A stretch of 64,000 bases of DNA from Pterobdella sp. o SKG-2022 (lineage: Eukaryota; Annelida; Clitellata; Hirudinida; Piscicolidae): positions 29,297,855 through 29,361,854 of the forward strand of contig OZ038320.1 of assembly GCA_964035795.1 (NCBI GenBank). The letters are read 5' to 3'. Positions 52,201 to 63,438 of the stretch are shown here, one piece after another. The position numbers and the translations under genes were made by a program. The notes under the pieces are model-generated. The model saw only the letters and a list, made by a program, of their open reading frames with translations. It searched no databases and was not told the DNA's origin. Numbering within the stretch: the first letter of the stretch is position 1; the number at the start of each line of letters is the position of its first letter.

Positions 52201-54024
52201 CTGTTCAGAAAGATGTTCCAGTGTGTACTCGTATAGTTCTGAATGATGAGGTGGATAATGTACAATCAATGGAGGCACATTAAAAATTTTTTTTAAACCT
52301 TAAATCTGAAGTATATTCATTATCAAATACAATTACAATTGTGGATAATTGAACATTATTAACCATTAAAAATTAAATCACTCATAACAAGCTCATACGT
52401 GCATATGGAGTATTCTGTGAAGGCTTTGCGTTTTCAATTTTTGCTCTTATATGAAGAAAATAACAAAATATACAAAAATATTAATAATAACACCACACCA
52501 TTATCGATTTCACTGGTGACAATGTAAGGGGGGTTGTGTCGGTTGAAGTCAGGTCTCAACGTTAAGACTCCCTGCTTGGAGTATGTTATCTTGCACAACA
52601 CTGTCTCCAAGCTTTTCAGGGACTCTGTGCTTTTTTCTGCACCGTTCTTTTTGTCTTTTTTATCTTTTCTATCTCTGTATTTGAAAAATATTACGCTTCT
52701 ATTACAACCTTTTTCTTGTCGGTCCCTATAGCTCAGAGGTAGAGCATTAGATTAATCATCCAAAGTTACTGGGTTCAATCCCGCGTGGGTCGACAATTAA
52801 ATACACAAGGACGAGCGCCCTATGAAATATCTGTTGAGCTAACGAAACCCCAATATGGGGTGACTAAAAATCGATCTAAAAAAAAATTACAACTTACGGT
52901 TTTTGAATGACAAAAACCATGCCAAACGCTTTTAAGCTCAATTTTTATAAATCTATGTTTAACATTGAAAATTAATGAATGTTATAATACAGTTCGTATC
53001 TTCAGTTTTTTAAAGCGTTTCATAAAAAGATACATTTTTTTCTTTCAAAATGAAACAGAAACAAACAATGAAACGTTGGGTCGTAGATCTGCCATGATAA
53101 ACATGGTGACTGGCAGATGGGGATGCGGGATGTTGTTGAGAGATGATTGCTCTCCCATCGAGACACTGTGTGCATCACTGAAAATAATAGCATTTAAATT
53201 TATATATTTTATTTGCTTATAACTAATTAGATGCCTTTTTTTCTGTGTATAAGTTGTACTTTGAATACATTAAGCTCTTGTAAGAATTGACCAAATAGTA
53301 AATGATGGTTTATAATTTATATACTTACCTCAATTCTTTCGATTCTGAAGCATTCTGGTTTTTCTTTTTGCTTGAAAAAATTATACAATTTTTTTAAATT
53401 GAAGAAATAATTTATAAAAACTCAAGGAACACATGCCTCTTGTTTTTTTCATCTTTTTTGAAATCTCTAGTGTGGTTGGTTGTGAACGCGTCATTGTTCA
53501 CGTAAGTGTAGAGGCGGTGAGGTTTTATTCGAGGAGACTTTGTCTTTCTTTGAAAGTATAATTGAGAATTTAGCAGATTTGTCTTTAAAATTGCTAATTG
53601 AAGCTTTCGAGTTATTAAACATACTTTAATTCTTTCACATCTTCTTGATATTTTCTTTCATAATGATTTAAAAAAGAGTTTTCCCCAGTATATTTAGCTA
53701 TTTCAACCTTTTGAGTTTAAAATGAGTAAAAAAATAATTGTTTAATGCTTTTTTTTCTTACCATGGAAAACACTTTTTCTTGCCAACTAAATATATATTC
53801 CTCAGCATCATTATTTTGAACTTTTTTCGTTTTCTCAAACTCATCCTTGTTGTAAAATATTTTCAATTTTTCCAATATAGATCCAAATTTGTTCAACTTC
53901 ACTCTAAGAAAAATGAAGATTATACAATAGAAAATATCGAAACGAAAAACAAAATGAAATCCTACTTTATTTTGAAGTTTTTTATAGGATCTTTAGATCT
54001 ATAAATGTAAGTAGTTTTGTCCAT
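49257..54024 (-). CDS. MKS1: MKS1, B9-domain protein of the ciliary transition zone, 19 exons
   Basis: Exons, read downward: 54024-53966, 53903-53762, 53707-53625, 53547-53433, 53363-53329, 53177-53067, 52674-52499, 52238-52193, 52042-52006, 51774-51718, 51605-51563, 51332-51270, 50686-50616, 50345-50279, 50145-50044, 49892-49759, 49647-49565, 49498-49410, 49333-49257, giving 529 aa (human 559), fully in phase. Seen: YRSKDPIKN, EEYIFSWQEKVFS, PVTMFIMADL, VLCKITYSKQGVLTLRPDFN, DFEYNNLYISWF, the B9 blocks (CTHTCATRR, VAHFALPFSL, CIFFEVTSFDSW, EGYTYLTL), CWRPIE, LRRFFVGNLLQLEDPSYV, LNRFGFKTQSTG, and the C-terminal FKKSKMRMRRARE. Family knowledge: with B9D1 and B9D2 it forms part of the MKS module gating the ciliary base; loss causes Meckel syndrome in humans. 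The conserved B9 core implies that this organism makes cilia with a transition zone. The donors of exons 6 and 15 were chosen to keep phase. Confidence 0.94.
50815..51016. mobile_element. Possible mariner-like MITE remnant (MKS1 intron)
   Basis: The right end (TCCGGATTTTCGATATTTGA, then AGTTCACTGTA) read in reverse is TACAGTGAACTTCAAATATC. That is the style of Tc1/mariner-type termini with their TA target. GGAATGCGGATTTTTGATAT near 50870 is a weak partner in the same, not the inverted, direction. A second TACAGTGAAC occurs near 50263. Only one convincing end is present. Confidence 0.35.
52722..52890 (+). mobile_element. tRNA-derived SINE-like element in an MKS1 intron
   Basis: The head has an intact A box (TAGCTCAGAGGTAGAGC) and B box (GGTTCAATCCC) at tRNA spacing. 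A possible anticodon arm has the loop TTAATCA (anticodon AAT, but C at position 37 is unusual). The T stem and acceptor stem pair poorly. About 85 further bases (AAGGACGAGCGCCC..., CCCCAATATGGGG) end in CTAAAAAAAAATT. A tRNA-like head with Pol III boxes, an unrelated body and an A-rich tail is how SINEs look. It is antisense to MKS1, between exons 6 and 7. A true tRNA gene is less likely. Confidence 0.62.
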
Positions 54025-54242
54025 CAATTACTGGCGCAAGTACTTTATTGTTGCTATAGACTCATTTAAGATTATCTTATAGTAAAAGTGAACTTTATGA
54101 AAATCAATTTTTTAAATTGAGGAATCTATATATAGAAATGTTAATTTAGTAATAAAGGTAAGCACATCTAATACGGGCAAGATGTTTCTATATGTAATCA
54201 ATGTTTAAATCTGGCTTTTGCTAACTTTTAAACCACAAAATT
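54025..54242. promoter_or_regulatory. Bidirectional promoter of MKS1 and RUSF1
   Basis: Only 218 bases separate the start codons of MKS1 (-) and RUSF1 (+), so both promoters and 5' UTRs must fit here. GTTGCTATAGACTC at 54050-54063 has a good 5' half-site for an RFX X-box (GTTNCCATNGNAAC), expected for a ciliary gene, but its 3' half is poor. No other motif is assigned. Confidence 0.55.
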
Positions 54243-57200
54243 ATGACGAGTTTTAGTGAAAGATATGGCTATTCTGGAAAAGTAAATGTATATACGTGTA
54301 ATGGAGATAAGGTTTTGTCAAAAAAAACTGAAACAGAAAGTTTTCATTCCTTTAAGCATTTCTTGAGGGTAGGATATACAAAGATTCATTCTCAAATTAC
54401 ATCTTCAATATATTTTACAGTCGGTGTTTTTACCACAAGGTTTTCCATTAAGTGTTAGTGAAGATTATTTTGAATACCAAGTATGGGACACTCTACAGGT
54501 TTGAAATAATCCAAGCTATTTATATAATGCAAGTTTTTTTGCAAATTTAAGTTTTTTTAAAAAATATTTTTGACCCAGGCTTTTTCAAGCTCAATTACTG
54601 GAGCATTGGCTACACAAGCTGTTTTGAAAGTTTAGATTATATCATTTTAAGTCTCTTCAATGTTTACATAATAAACATTTTTTATAACTTGATGATGAAA
54701 CAAAAAATTTAGAAAACCTTTTTATATTCTCAAAGTTTTTTCAGTGTTATTTTAACATAGCTAAAATACTCAGTTTTAACTACATTTTCGATGTTTATTG
54801 TACACAATATCACAGGGTGTTGGGGTTGGCAATGCTGAGGCATCCATCATGGCTGCTACTATTACTTGGTTGCTCAAAGGTCATTTTTAGGAATTATAAT
54901 AATTGATCATTCAATGACTTTTTTCTCATTTACATAAAGCATAGTGATAATTTCAAGTTGGATGTAATAAATGTTGATTAAAAATAAGCCTTCTAATTAG
55001 TATACCTACAGTAAATTATATGTGTAGATGGAACTGGAATGCTTGGGAGAATCTGTTTTGCCTGGATGAGAGGGTGAGTATATAATTAAACATTTTTGAA
55101 GGCATATTTGCATATCAAGCTTTCACCATTGCTTATTGCATATTTGTGCTATAACCCCTTTCACCATTTTAAGTATGCATTTAAAAAATAATTAAATTTC
55201 AGAAATTATCTTAAAGATTTTCATGTGAAATTATTTAATTCTTTCCAGGTCCCACTTGGATTCGGATTGTAAAAAGTGGAGGTAACCATTGTAATCATTA
55301 AACAAATTTAAAAGCAATAACCAACTAAATACTTTGAGTATCAAGTAGCATTAAATCAAAATAAATAAGACACTTTGTTTCAAATATTAATGGACAAATA
55401 ATCTCCCAAAGAATGTATGCTGATATTCTCAATGATACAGCTATTTTATTAGACATCTTATCACCTTTTTTTGCTTCTGTTTTCACTTTCATCGTCTGCA
55501 TTTCTGGGGTGAGTATATCAATGTTTTATAATTTACAATAATCTCTATTTTATGTTAATAAAAATTCTGCTGTTGCTTCAATCATTTATTTTAAAATATA
55601 TAATATTTTTACTAGTTTATATGTTTACAATAATTTGTATATAATATTAATTTAATGAAATTACTTTCAAATTTTTATTTCAGTTTTAAGCATTCATTTG
55701 ATGAATTAACATGAATTTTTAAGAATTGATTCAATTTTTTTTTCGTTTTTACTATCATATCAGCTTGTTGCATCATTTAAGCTAATCAATAATCATCACT
55801 CACACCTTATGATATATATATTAAAATATAAATTAATGGCGTTCAAGAGTTATTACTAATACTTCGAAGTATAATTTTGTTTGATTCACTCTTGCAACAG
55901 TAACTGCTAATACTTGCTTTATGTGAAAATTATTTTCACCAAAAATATAAAGCAGTTTAACTTGAGTGAATGAACTATAAAACAAGAAAAAAAGTTTAAT
56001 ATCATAGAAATAGTTGTAGTATAAAAAATATATTGTGATAATAATGAACAAGAATGAGAAAAATAATGAAACTCGAATCTATTGATAAATAGGGAGAAAA
56101 ATTGATTTCATTTTTAATGTTTTATTGCATTATCGTATGGTGCATGAATTGTTGAGTGAATCTTCTAAATAGTTCTTTATGTAAGCAGAATTCGCAGCAG
56201 ATTTTTAAACAAAGTCCTACTTTGAGTAATGGATTTATGAGAAATTCAGTTGATTTGAATGAGATTATCTTTATAAATATTAATTGTATTGATTGCTTTT
56301 TAATTTTTTATTTAAGCAAATTTTTTCAGGCTAATGTCAAACTAAAAATAATTTAGCGCCAGTATTTGAAGATTGCTTTTCTGTTATAACCTGGATAGCA
56401 GTAGACTTGCAGCCGTTGTCGACAGACTTTTGATTTTTTTTTGTTTAAATTTGGCTTGTTGGATGATGATATTTGATAATGGTAAAAAAAACTGCCCAAG
56501 TGTGAAATGATTTAAAGTTGGATGTAACTCGGACTGGCAGTTCTGGAAAATTTTGAAACTTCAAAGATACTTAGTATTCATAATTTAGGCTGACTGTTGT
56601 CTAATTTAATTTTTGGGACACTTAAAGCAATTTAATCTGATATTTATTAGAAATATTACTAATATTTATTTATATATATAAATATTTTCCATTTTTTAGA
56701 GACATCGTATATTCTTTTGTAAGCTTGAATTTCATACAGTTAAACTTCAGAATATGAGGATTTAGAAGAACATGTAGAGAAAAATTTTTATTGAGCTAAA
56801 ATTTTTAACAAGTAAAACGTTCATTAGCTAATAAATTATGACAAGGTTTTACTTGTTGAAAATTTTAGCTCAATATAAATTATTCTCTACATGTTCTTCT
56901 AAATCTTCATATTCTGAAGTTTTTACTGTATAAATTTCATGTTTTAATTATTACTTTTGTTACAACTTTGAAATTTTTCAAAGAATTATAAATATATAAA
57001 ATTATAAAAAAGCCAGAGTTAAAACAAAACGATCTATTTAGAGTTCAGAGTTTGAATTCACATGGAGTACTGCTCTGGGTAACCTATAAATGGCGCAAAC
57101 GCCAAATACATGCTAACATAAAAACTGACATAAACGATGATAGTGATGATAATCACGTCTAAAACTCTGACCTAACACCATTTTAACCACCTCAACCTGC

Positions 57201-60200
57201 TTCAGGTGTTGAGGTCTGTGGTGTGTGTGGCGGGGGGCGCCACAAGGACGGCCATCACTCAGCACCAGGCTCGGAGGAACAACCTGGCTGATGTTGCTGC
57301 CAAAGATGGCAGTCAGGTAGGTTCACTTTTGGGAGTTCAATAATATGATTAATAGTAATGTTTCTTTCAGCTGATTTTAATAACCATACTTTTATTATGC
57401 AGCTATGTTTTTAAACTTAAACCCTAATGACTTTGAAACAGCGGGTATCTATTCAATATTTCATTTCTCTGCCTATTTTTTTCATTTTTCATAATCTTAT
57501 TTGCTTGATAGATTGCCCTAAACTTTCTCAAACGACTTAATAGAAGCACATGTCACCAGGAAACGTTGGTGAACCTGGCAGGGCTGGTTGTGAGTCTTGT
57601 TCTCATTCCACTCGTCACAGGCAACACATTGTTAATGAATTCATATGTTTTTTTTTCATTAAATAAAATATCAATTATTTATTATCAGATAAAGCTAAAT
57701 ATAGATACACAGATATTAAATCATGTTTTATAGTTATTTTTGAATTTGTTTTCCTTCTTAATGTTTATAGCATATATGATTGTTTCAATAAATTTCATGA
57801 GCTTCAATGACTGTCAATTTCAAGACAGAATATCATTTTGATTAGTAAAGCTTTAGAATAGAACAGTATTTTGAGCTTTAAGCAGATAATATTCAAAGTA
57901 AAATACATATTTTTATAATAATTAGATTAATAACATTTATTTTTATACCTACAGTTGTATCTGGACTCTTTTTTTCATGTTCACACTAATCCACCTCTAT
58001 GGAAATTACCGTGCTGTCACGTGTTTAGTAATGGAAACGTTCAACCAATCACGATTTAGCATCGTCGTCTCTAGTTACGTACTCAATGGTGTGTTGCCAA
58101 GCATAAAAGAAACAAATTTTGAAGAACCTATTATTCTTGGTGCGTGCCGTTTTTCTTTTAAGATTCTCTTATAAGGCGTTCAGAATTCATAACTATGTTT
58201 TTCATATACTCCATTAAAGAACCTTCAGAATTTTCAAGTATTCTATTAATATATTGCAATGTTTTTGATTCATTATATCAAGATTTATTCAGTTGAAGTT
58301 TCTTATTAATTTATAAACCTCCCAAGGGTCTTTCTCGTCGTTCAAAATCAATCTCGGATGTTCATACGATAAATTAGTGCCTCATGAAAAGTAAACATTA
58401 TATCATTTTATGTATTAGCCATGACGAATTTAAATGTTTATCACAGTTTTTATTGGAATAACCCAGAAAATTTTGGTGTATGATTAATAAACCTAATTTA
58501 ATAACAATTCCGTAATGGAAACATTAATAAGCTAACCATATTAATAATAATAAATTGATGTTGATTAATTGAAACACAAAGGAGAGTCTGCAGTAGAGGC
58601 AGCTCACCCACCCATTACAATGAAGAAGCTTACATTCTCAACATCAGCTTCGATAGAAGTCTGTACAGACTTTATATCTATATATTCGCTAATATGGCTT
58701 TCTCAAGCCTGAGTAGAATAAAAAAAATTTTGAACATTAAGTCGTTCAAGCTAAGATAGCATGGAAACGGACGTAAAACGAGGAGGATGAAAATGTTATT
58801 GAGTTTTGAATTATTTTTGGTGTTAGCCATTGAAAAATGGAATAGAATTCAATACATTTGTACATATTGAGCACCACAGCTGTTTATTAAGGAAAATTTA
58901 CCGAAATGTTGAGACAGTTTGCATTATCTAGTACTAAGTTATTATCACAAGAAGCTTTGTGTATTATTGCCAATATACCCTTGTGTCGGTGTTAACGCAT
59001 TTGGTTTTAATCGATATTCAAGAAGTATGCGTTATTTATACATTCATATATAATTTATTTTATGGGTGTTTGTTGTCTGTGTATGAAAATATTTGTCTCA
59101 TCAAGGTTTTTTTACATAGACATTTCTTATAAAACTATTCAAAAATAAGCCTTAATGACTGGTTTCAGATTGCATTTTACTAACTAAAATCTATTAATTT
59201 TTGATTTTTCACTACATTTCCAATCAATAATTTTTCAGTATAGACATCAGGTTTTTATTAAATTATTTCCCAATATAGATACCACATACATGTTGCCACT
59301 AAACTGCAGGAGAGATAAACATCTGCTTGAAAAGCCAAGCCAACTACATGGATCAGTTGAAGGCCTCTTATGAGGCTGAGTTGCTGAAGTTGTGTCTGCA
59401 GATGCCTAAAGATGTACTTTGGAGTATTTATTGTTGTTTGTTGAAAATTTTGGTTCATGTTCAGTGCACTGATATGTTAGGTTTTGGAGGATATATGGGC
59501 TTTGAAAATAATTTATTCCAAGTTTTTTGTTTTTGTTAACTGCATATTACAGTATTGTTCTGTTTAAGTTTTTATTAATTGATTTCAGTTGTAATTTTTC
59601 AGGAAAATGGCTATTTATCACAAAAGACATGATTAAGTCTTTATCATTTCAAATTATTAACTATTTTTATATCTTCATCTTTCCATGCCCACTTTATCTC
59701 ATTGTAGAAAATTTTTTCTTTCTCTGTTATCCACAATCTTTGAAATCTTTGTTTAGTCTTCTCTAAACTAACTATCTCTTTCAATTCTTGCTTCAATATT
59801 TTTTTATGAAACAACCTTTTTTTTACTTTTTGATTCTCACAAACCACTACCTCATTTCTAATCTTTTGTTTAACTATTGAGAAGGCATTCTCAGCATTGA
59901 AATTCTCAAAACTTTTCAATATCTTCTATTCGTTTTGCTAGTTTTATTCATTTTTTTTTCTATTTTATTAAATAATACTGTTAATTTTGGTGTTTCTAGG
60001 CTCATTTTTGTTTCTCTTTAATGTTATTTCTTAACTGTAATGATGTATTTAGTTTCCATATTTACATAAATTATTTTGATTTTCACAATTAAAGTTTTTT
60101 TGTGAAACTTATACAGATAGTCTTTCAAGAAAATTATAAGCACCTTGAAACATTTAAAAAACTTCTATCACATCCATCTAAAAGTTGGTTTCTAAATTAT

Positions 60201-60381
60201 TTATTTGATATAATTTGAAGTATAAATGAAATTTTATTTCATAGACGACATAAAAGATCTTATCGTTTCGACACATAAAGTTGTCAATGAAACATGGCCA
60301 AGCTTCGTTTTGTTACTAGAAAAAACTGGTTGGAATTTAGAATATGTGATGCTCAATGCAGACGAATGGAGAATTCAATAA
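54243..60381 (+). CDS. RUSF1: RUSF1 (RUS/DUF647 family protein, C16orf58), 14 exons
   Basis: Exons: 54243-54368, 54421-54498, 54579-54629, 54816-54879, 55028-55073, 55249-55281, 55412-55508, 57206-57316, 57560-57630, 57955-58139, 58327-58390, 58594-58658, 59310-59423, 60245-60381, giving 413 aa (human 468), in phase. Seen: FLPQGFPLSVSEDYFEYQVW, ATQAVLKGVGVGNAEAS, KDGTGMLGRI, DCKKWRMYADILND, VAGGATRTAITQHQARRNN, ADVAAKDGSQETLVNLAG, LIHLYGNYRAVTCLVMETFN and the final ADEWRIQ. Family knowledge: ROOT UV-B SENSITIVE-like membrane proteins; plant RUS1/RUS2 act in light and vitamin B6 related growth control, and the animal role is unclear. Exons 9 and 13 use weak donors (ATT|GTTAAT, GGA|GTATTT) needed for phase. 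The stop TAA lies inside an AATAAA (60378-60383), so the poly(A) signal may overlap the stop codon. Confidence 0.93.
56736..56932. repeat. Long palindrome, MITE-like, in RUSF1 intron 7
   Basis: The left arm (ACAGTTAAACTTCAGAATAT, then GATTTAGAAGAACATGTAGA, then ATTGAGCTAAAATTTTTAAC) pairs with the right arm ending in ATATTCTGAAGTTTTTACTGT. About 90 bases pair with few mismatches around a short loop (CGTTCATTAGC region). TACAGT-type ends flank it as TACAGT...ACTGTA, typical of Tc1/mariner-derived MITEs. The sequence is unrelated to the CACGAAGC foldback family. Confidence 0.85.
57090..57155 (-). mobile_element. SINE 3' tail-like fragment, reverse orientation
   Basis: Read on the minus strand this gives ATCATCACTATCATCGTTTA, then TGTCAGTTTTTATG, then TTAGCATGTATTTGG, a diverged form of the tail seen at 45.85 kb. 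A B-box-like GAGTTTGAATTC lies beyond it near 57046, which may be another part of the same SINE. It lies about 50 bases upstream of RUSF1 exon 8. Confidence 0.5.
58742..58795 (-). mobile_element. SINE 3' tail-like fragment, reverse orientation
   Basis: The minus strand reads TTTTCATCCTCCTCGTTTTA, then CGTCCGTTTCCATGCTA, close to the CATCATCGTTTAACGTCCGTTTTCCATGCTAG form of the tail. This is the best of the three copies. It lies in RUSF1 intron 12. Confidence 0.55.
58927..58985. repeat. Half foldback element (RUSF1 intron 12)
   Basis: TTGCATTATC, TTATTATCACAA, GAAGCTTTGTGTATTATTG follows the right arm of copy C (CATTATC ... AAAGCTTTGTGTTATTATTC). The partner arm is missing. Confidence 0.4.
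59644..59940 (-). other. Open antisense frame in RUSF1 intron 13, unknown
   Basis: A 91-codon Lys/Glu-rich frame (MKSFENFNAENAFS..., FQRLWITEKEKIFYNEI, WAWKDED) lies antisense in a low-complexity A/T region. Its codons look more protein-like than chance, and the style resembles retroelement proteins. No motif fixes it, so a transposon remnant is only a guess. Confidence 0.2.
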
Positions 60382-61539
60382 AATAATTATAATATGGTTT
60401 TAAGTATTATTAATTTCGAGTTGCATAAACATGTAATATTGTATAGATAAGTTAGAGAAATTCTCGCACGTTGTTTTAATTACTTTTAATAAAAATTTCA
60501 TGACTTTTATTTTAATAAAATTTAAATTAACTTTTTTGAAAAAAATTTTTGAAGTTTTATGTTTTTCAAATAAATTTAAATTTTTTCAAATATTAAATAG
60601 TTATCGTTTTATGAAGATTTTTTTGTTTACCGGATGTTGATTAGCTCATACTTCATTTCTTGCCTATCTCTCGTGCTGTTCGTTTCTAAGAGGAGAGGCG
60701 ATTTCATGAAATGTTCACAGACGAACAACATGAAAGATAATTTTTGAAATTATTAAATCGATACAGAGTCGTTCGCTTGTCTAATGACATTTGGATGCTT
60801 TTTAGCTATCGTATAATAAATTTTCCATTACGCTTTGGTGAATAATCACGTTGTTCGCTGAAGAACCAAGGCAAAATACATTTTAATTATATGATTCCAT
60901 TTTCAATAGAGGCTTTAGTTTATTTGTAAAAATAGGCTTCGTAGAAATTGGATAAATTGAATTTCTCTTCAAACTCTTTCGGCTTTTATTGGCTGGGAAG
61001 AACCTGTCAGAGAATACATTCAATTTTTTTTTCAACGATTCAGAGTCGTTCGTTTGCTTTGTAGCATTTGGATGCTTGTTTGTAATCGGATATTGAAGAT
61101 CTAGCTTATACTCGGAATTTATTCATTTATAATTTTCGACACCTCCCTAGATAACACATGTATTCTCCTTGTTTCATAGAGGCTTCGTCTGTTATATGGG
61201 CGATTCATTAACAAGGACATATTAATTTCCCATAAAACCCTTAGTGGCTAATGTCACTGAGTACCTGTCAGGGAAAACATTCTGAATGATCAATCTTCTC
61301 AAAAGCGCCGTCATGAATTGTTTCATTGGCGGTCGTCAACTGAGAAGTATATAAATTTCTTCTCTATTGGGTGAAGTGAAACTTATCGAACCTCGAGTTC
61401 TATCTTCAATGAGAGCAGAAACATGAATTGAAAAATAAACGAGTTTTTAATTTCAAAATTATTAAATATTTTAATGCGATTTGAAAGTTTCGTGTCAGTG
61501 TCATCAATCGTTAAATATCGTGATAAGTTTTAATTTGAT
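60382..61539. repeat. Intergenic region with a diverged tandem duplication
   Basis: Two blocks resemble each other in order. CAGAGTCGTTCGCTTG...CATTTGGATGCTTTTTAG (from about 60766) matches CAGAGTCGTTCGTTTG...CATTTGGATGCTTGTTTG (from about 61041). ATAGAGGCTT...GGCTTCG (about 60907) matches CATAGAGGCTTCG (about 61178). CCTGTCAGAGAATACATTC (about 61003) matches CCTGTCAGGGAAAACATTC (about 61266). The period is about 265-275 bases. The region is GC-richer than its surroundings, and no open frame crosses it. Confidence 0.65.
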
Positions 61540-63438
61540 CTAAAATATAAGAAACCCTGAAAATGTTGTGTACATATTTCCGTGTAGGTACGATGCCGTT
61601 TTTAGCAGCATGAGCCATACCTCGTCCCCTTTTTTCAACTTTAGTATTGCCACGTTTGAGGAGGGTGACCAAAATTGGATACTCTCTGCCCACACTGTCA
61701 TCACCATTTTGTTGTTCTTCAGTAGCATTACGGCTGCCTTTTAGTTGAAGTATCAAGCGTTTAAGTTTTTATGTTTATGGGGTTTTAATTAGGTGCTTTT
61801 TATTTTAAAAATATTTCGAATAGTTTGCTCTGAATGTCAAATTTCTTAAAAGGGATTAAATCCCCATGGTTATATCATCATTTAATTAATATCAAAGAAT
61901 GTAACAATAAAGAAAAAGATAAGAAATTTCTCGTTTCAATTGTGACGATGTGGAAGTCCCATTGAAAAAAAAAGATGAAGACAATGAAGTAGTTCAAATT
62001 TTGTCTAAAATTAACATTTGATTGCTCAAAATATTTTATTTAAAGTTTCATCTATACATATTTTTTTGTTAATTATTACAGATTTAATTAATTCTATAAA
62101 TTCATAAAATCAACTCAGCTTTCTAAGTATCATTTATATAAGTATTATTATGGTTGCTTTTGTTTCAATTAATAGACCTTTTTTTTTTTCATATAATCTT
62201 GGTTAACTGTTTTGTTTATTTAGTTATACTTGCATAGGTTTTTTTTAATTGTCATATCTAAGAAAACTTACATTACATTAAATTGCATTCAAAGTTCATA
62301 ATACTCAGTGGTTTAGAAACTCCTAAAGTTGATGCCGCTATAATCATACTCGTCATTGTATTTGATTGTAGTTTCATGCACCTCAGATGAAGTGGGTGAA
62401 AATTAAGATGAATTCATAAAAATAAAGACCCAAAAGTAATTATTTGTTTGGCATTTAACAAATTATGAATCTTATTTTAATCAATGATCTTATTACGACT
62501 TGAAAAATTTTGAATGCCTTCACTTTATAGTCTTTATTAAGTAGGAGAAACTTGGTAGTCTTAATCAGAAATTTTAAAGATCGCTCATTTAAAACCCGTT
62601 GCCCAAAAAGCAGAAGCAGTTCATTAACTGCACAGAAAAAGTTTTATCATAGATAACGTTTATGTAATCAATTGATTTTATAAGTAAATATTACTTTTTG
62701 CATGGCTTGTGCCGATAGCACTACTGTAAATTGATACGTTCCTGTTACCGGGGCTGTTACTCTTCCAGTTTCTACTTTGTATATTCCTCCTTCATTTGTT
62801 TCCACTCGATCAAAAACCACATCTACTGATGTTGAAAAAGGTCCCAAGTTTTCAGCTAATGCCACGAAAAATGCTATTTTTCTACGGTGCTCTGGGTTGT
62901 TATAACTATTTTTTGAAATTTTGTTTTTCAATGATGTTTTAAAAATAGAAAAAAATTATTATCTCGAAATATCATTTGAGAAACAAAATTGAAGATATAT
63001 TTTTTTATTAGAATAAAACTACGATATCTATAATAAGTAATCGTGAGAAAAATATTATTAGTTACCTGAACATGATACATGAAAAACATCAAAAAGCTTT
63101 GTTTTAATAAAGATTTAAAACTGATTGTATTTGTTCTACTTCACATTTTTGAAGCTCATATTTCATGATCTTTAGTTAAAAATAAAACACCTACCTAAAT
63201 GATGACGAGTCTTTGGAGGCTTTTGCATTGGAATGGTCACCAGGCCATACTCCAGATTCTTAATGCATTTAATATCAATTTCACAATAACTTAAACTCGC
63301 ATTAAAACGAGGATGATTGGCATAGTAAAATGCTTTATCCAAGTTATAATTGAAAGATCTTTTTACTAAGCCATCGCATACTACAAAATATGAAAATCCT
63401 TTTAATACTAAAAAGCAGATCAATCTGAAAAGAACCAT
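61540..63438 (-). CDS. Secreted C1q-domain protein, 3 exons
   Basis: Exons, read downward: 63438-63191, 62905-62695, 61737-61540, giving 218 aa in one frame. Residues 1-21 (MVLFRLICFLVLKGFSYFVVC) look like a signal peptide. Then about 60 residues contain three cysteines and no collagen Gly-X-Y repeat. A C1q domain follows: IAFFVALAENLGPF, VVFDRVETNEGGIY, TGRVTAPVTGTYQFTVVLS, then AILKLKKGDEVWL and the ending YTTFSGFLIF. Family knowledge: C1q/TNF jelly-roll domains form trimers and act as soluble lectins or signalling ligands; short forms without collagen are common in molluscs and other invertebrates. An upstream in-frame ATG at 63591 exists, but the one at 63438 starts the signal peptide. 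The first exon joins at AG|GTGT, chosen for phase. Confidence 0.88.

Noticed and set aside
52722..52800. Functional tRNA-Ile (anticodon AAT)
   Set aside because: The T stem and acceptor stem pair badly, position 37 is C, and an unrelated body with an A-run follows; a SINE head fits better.
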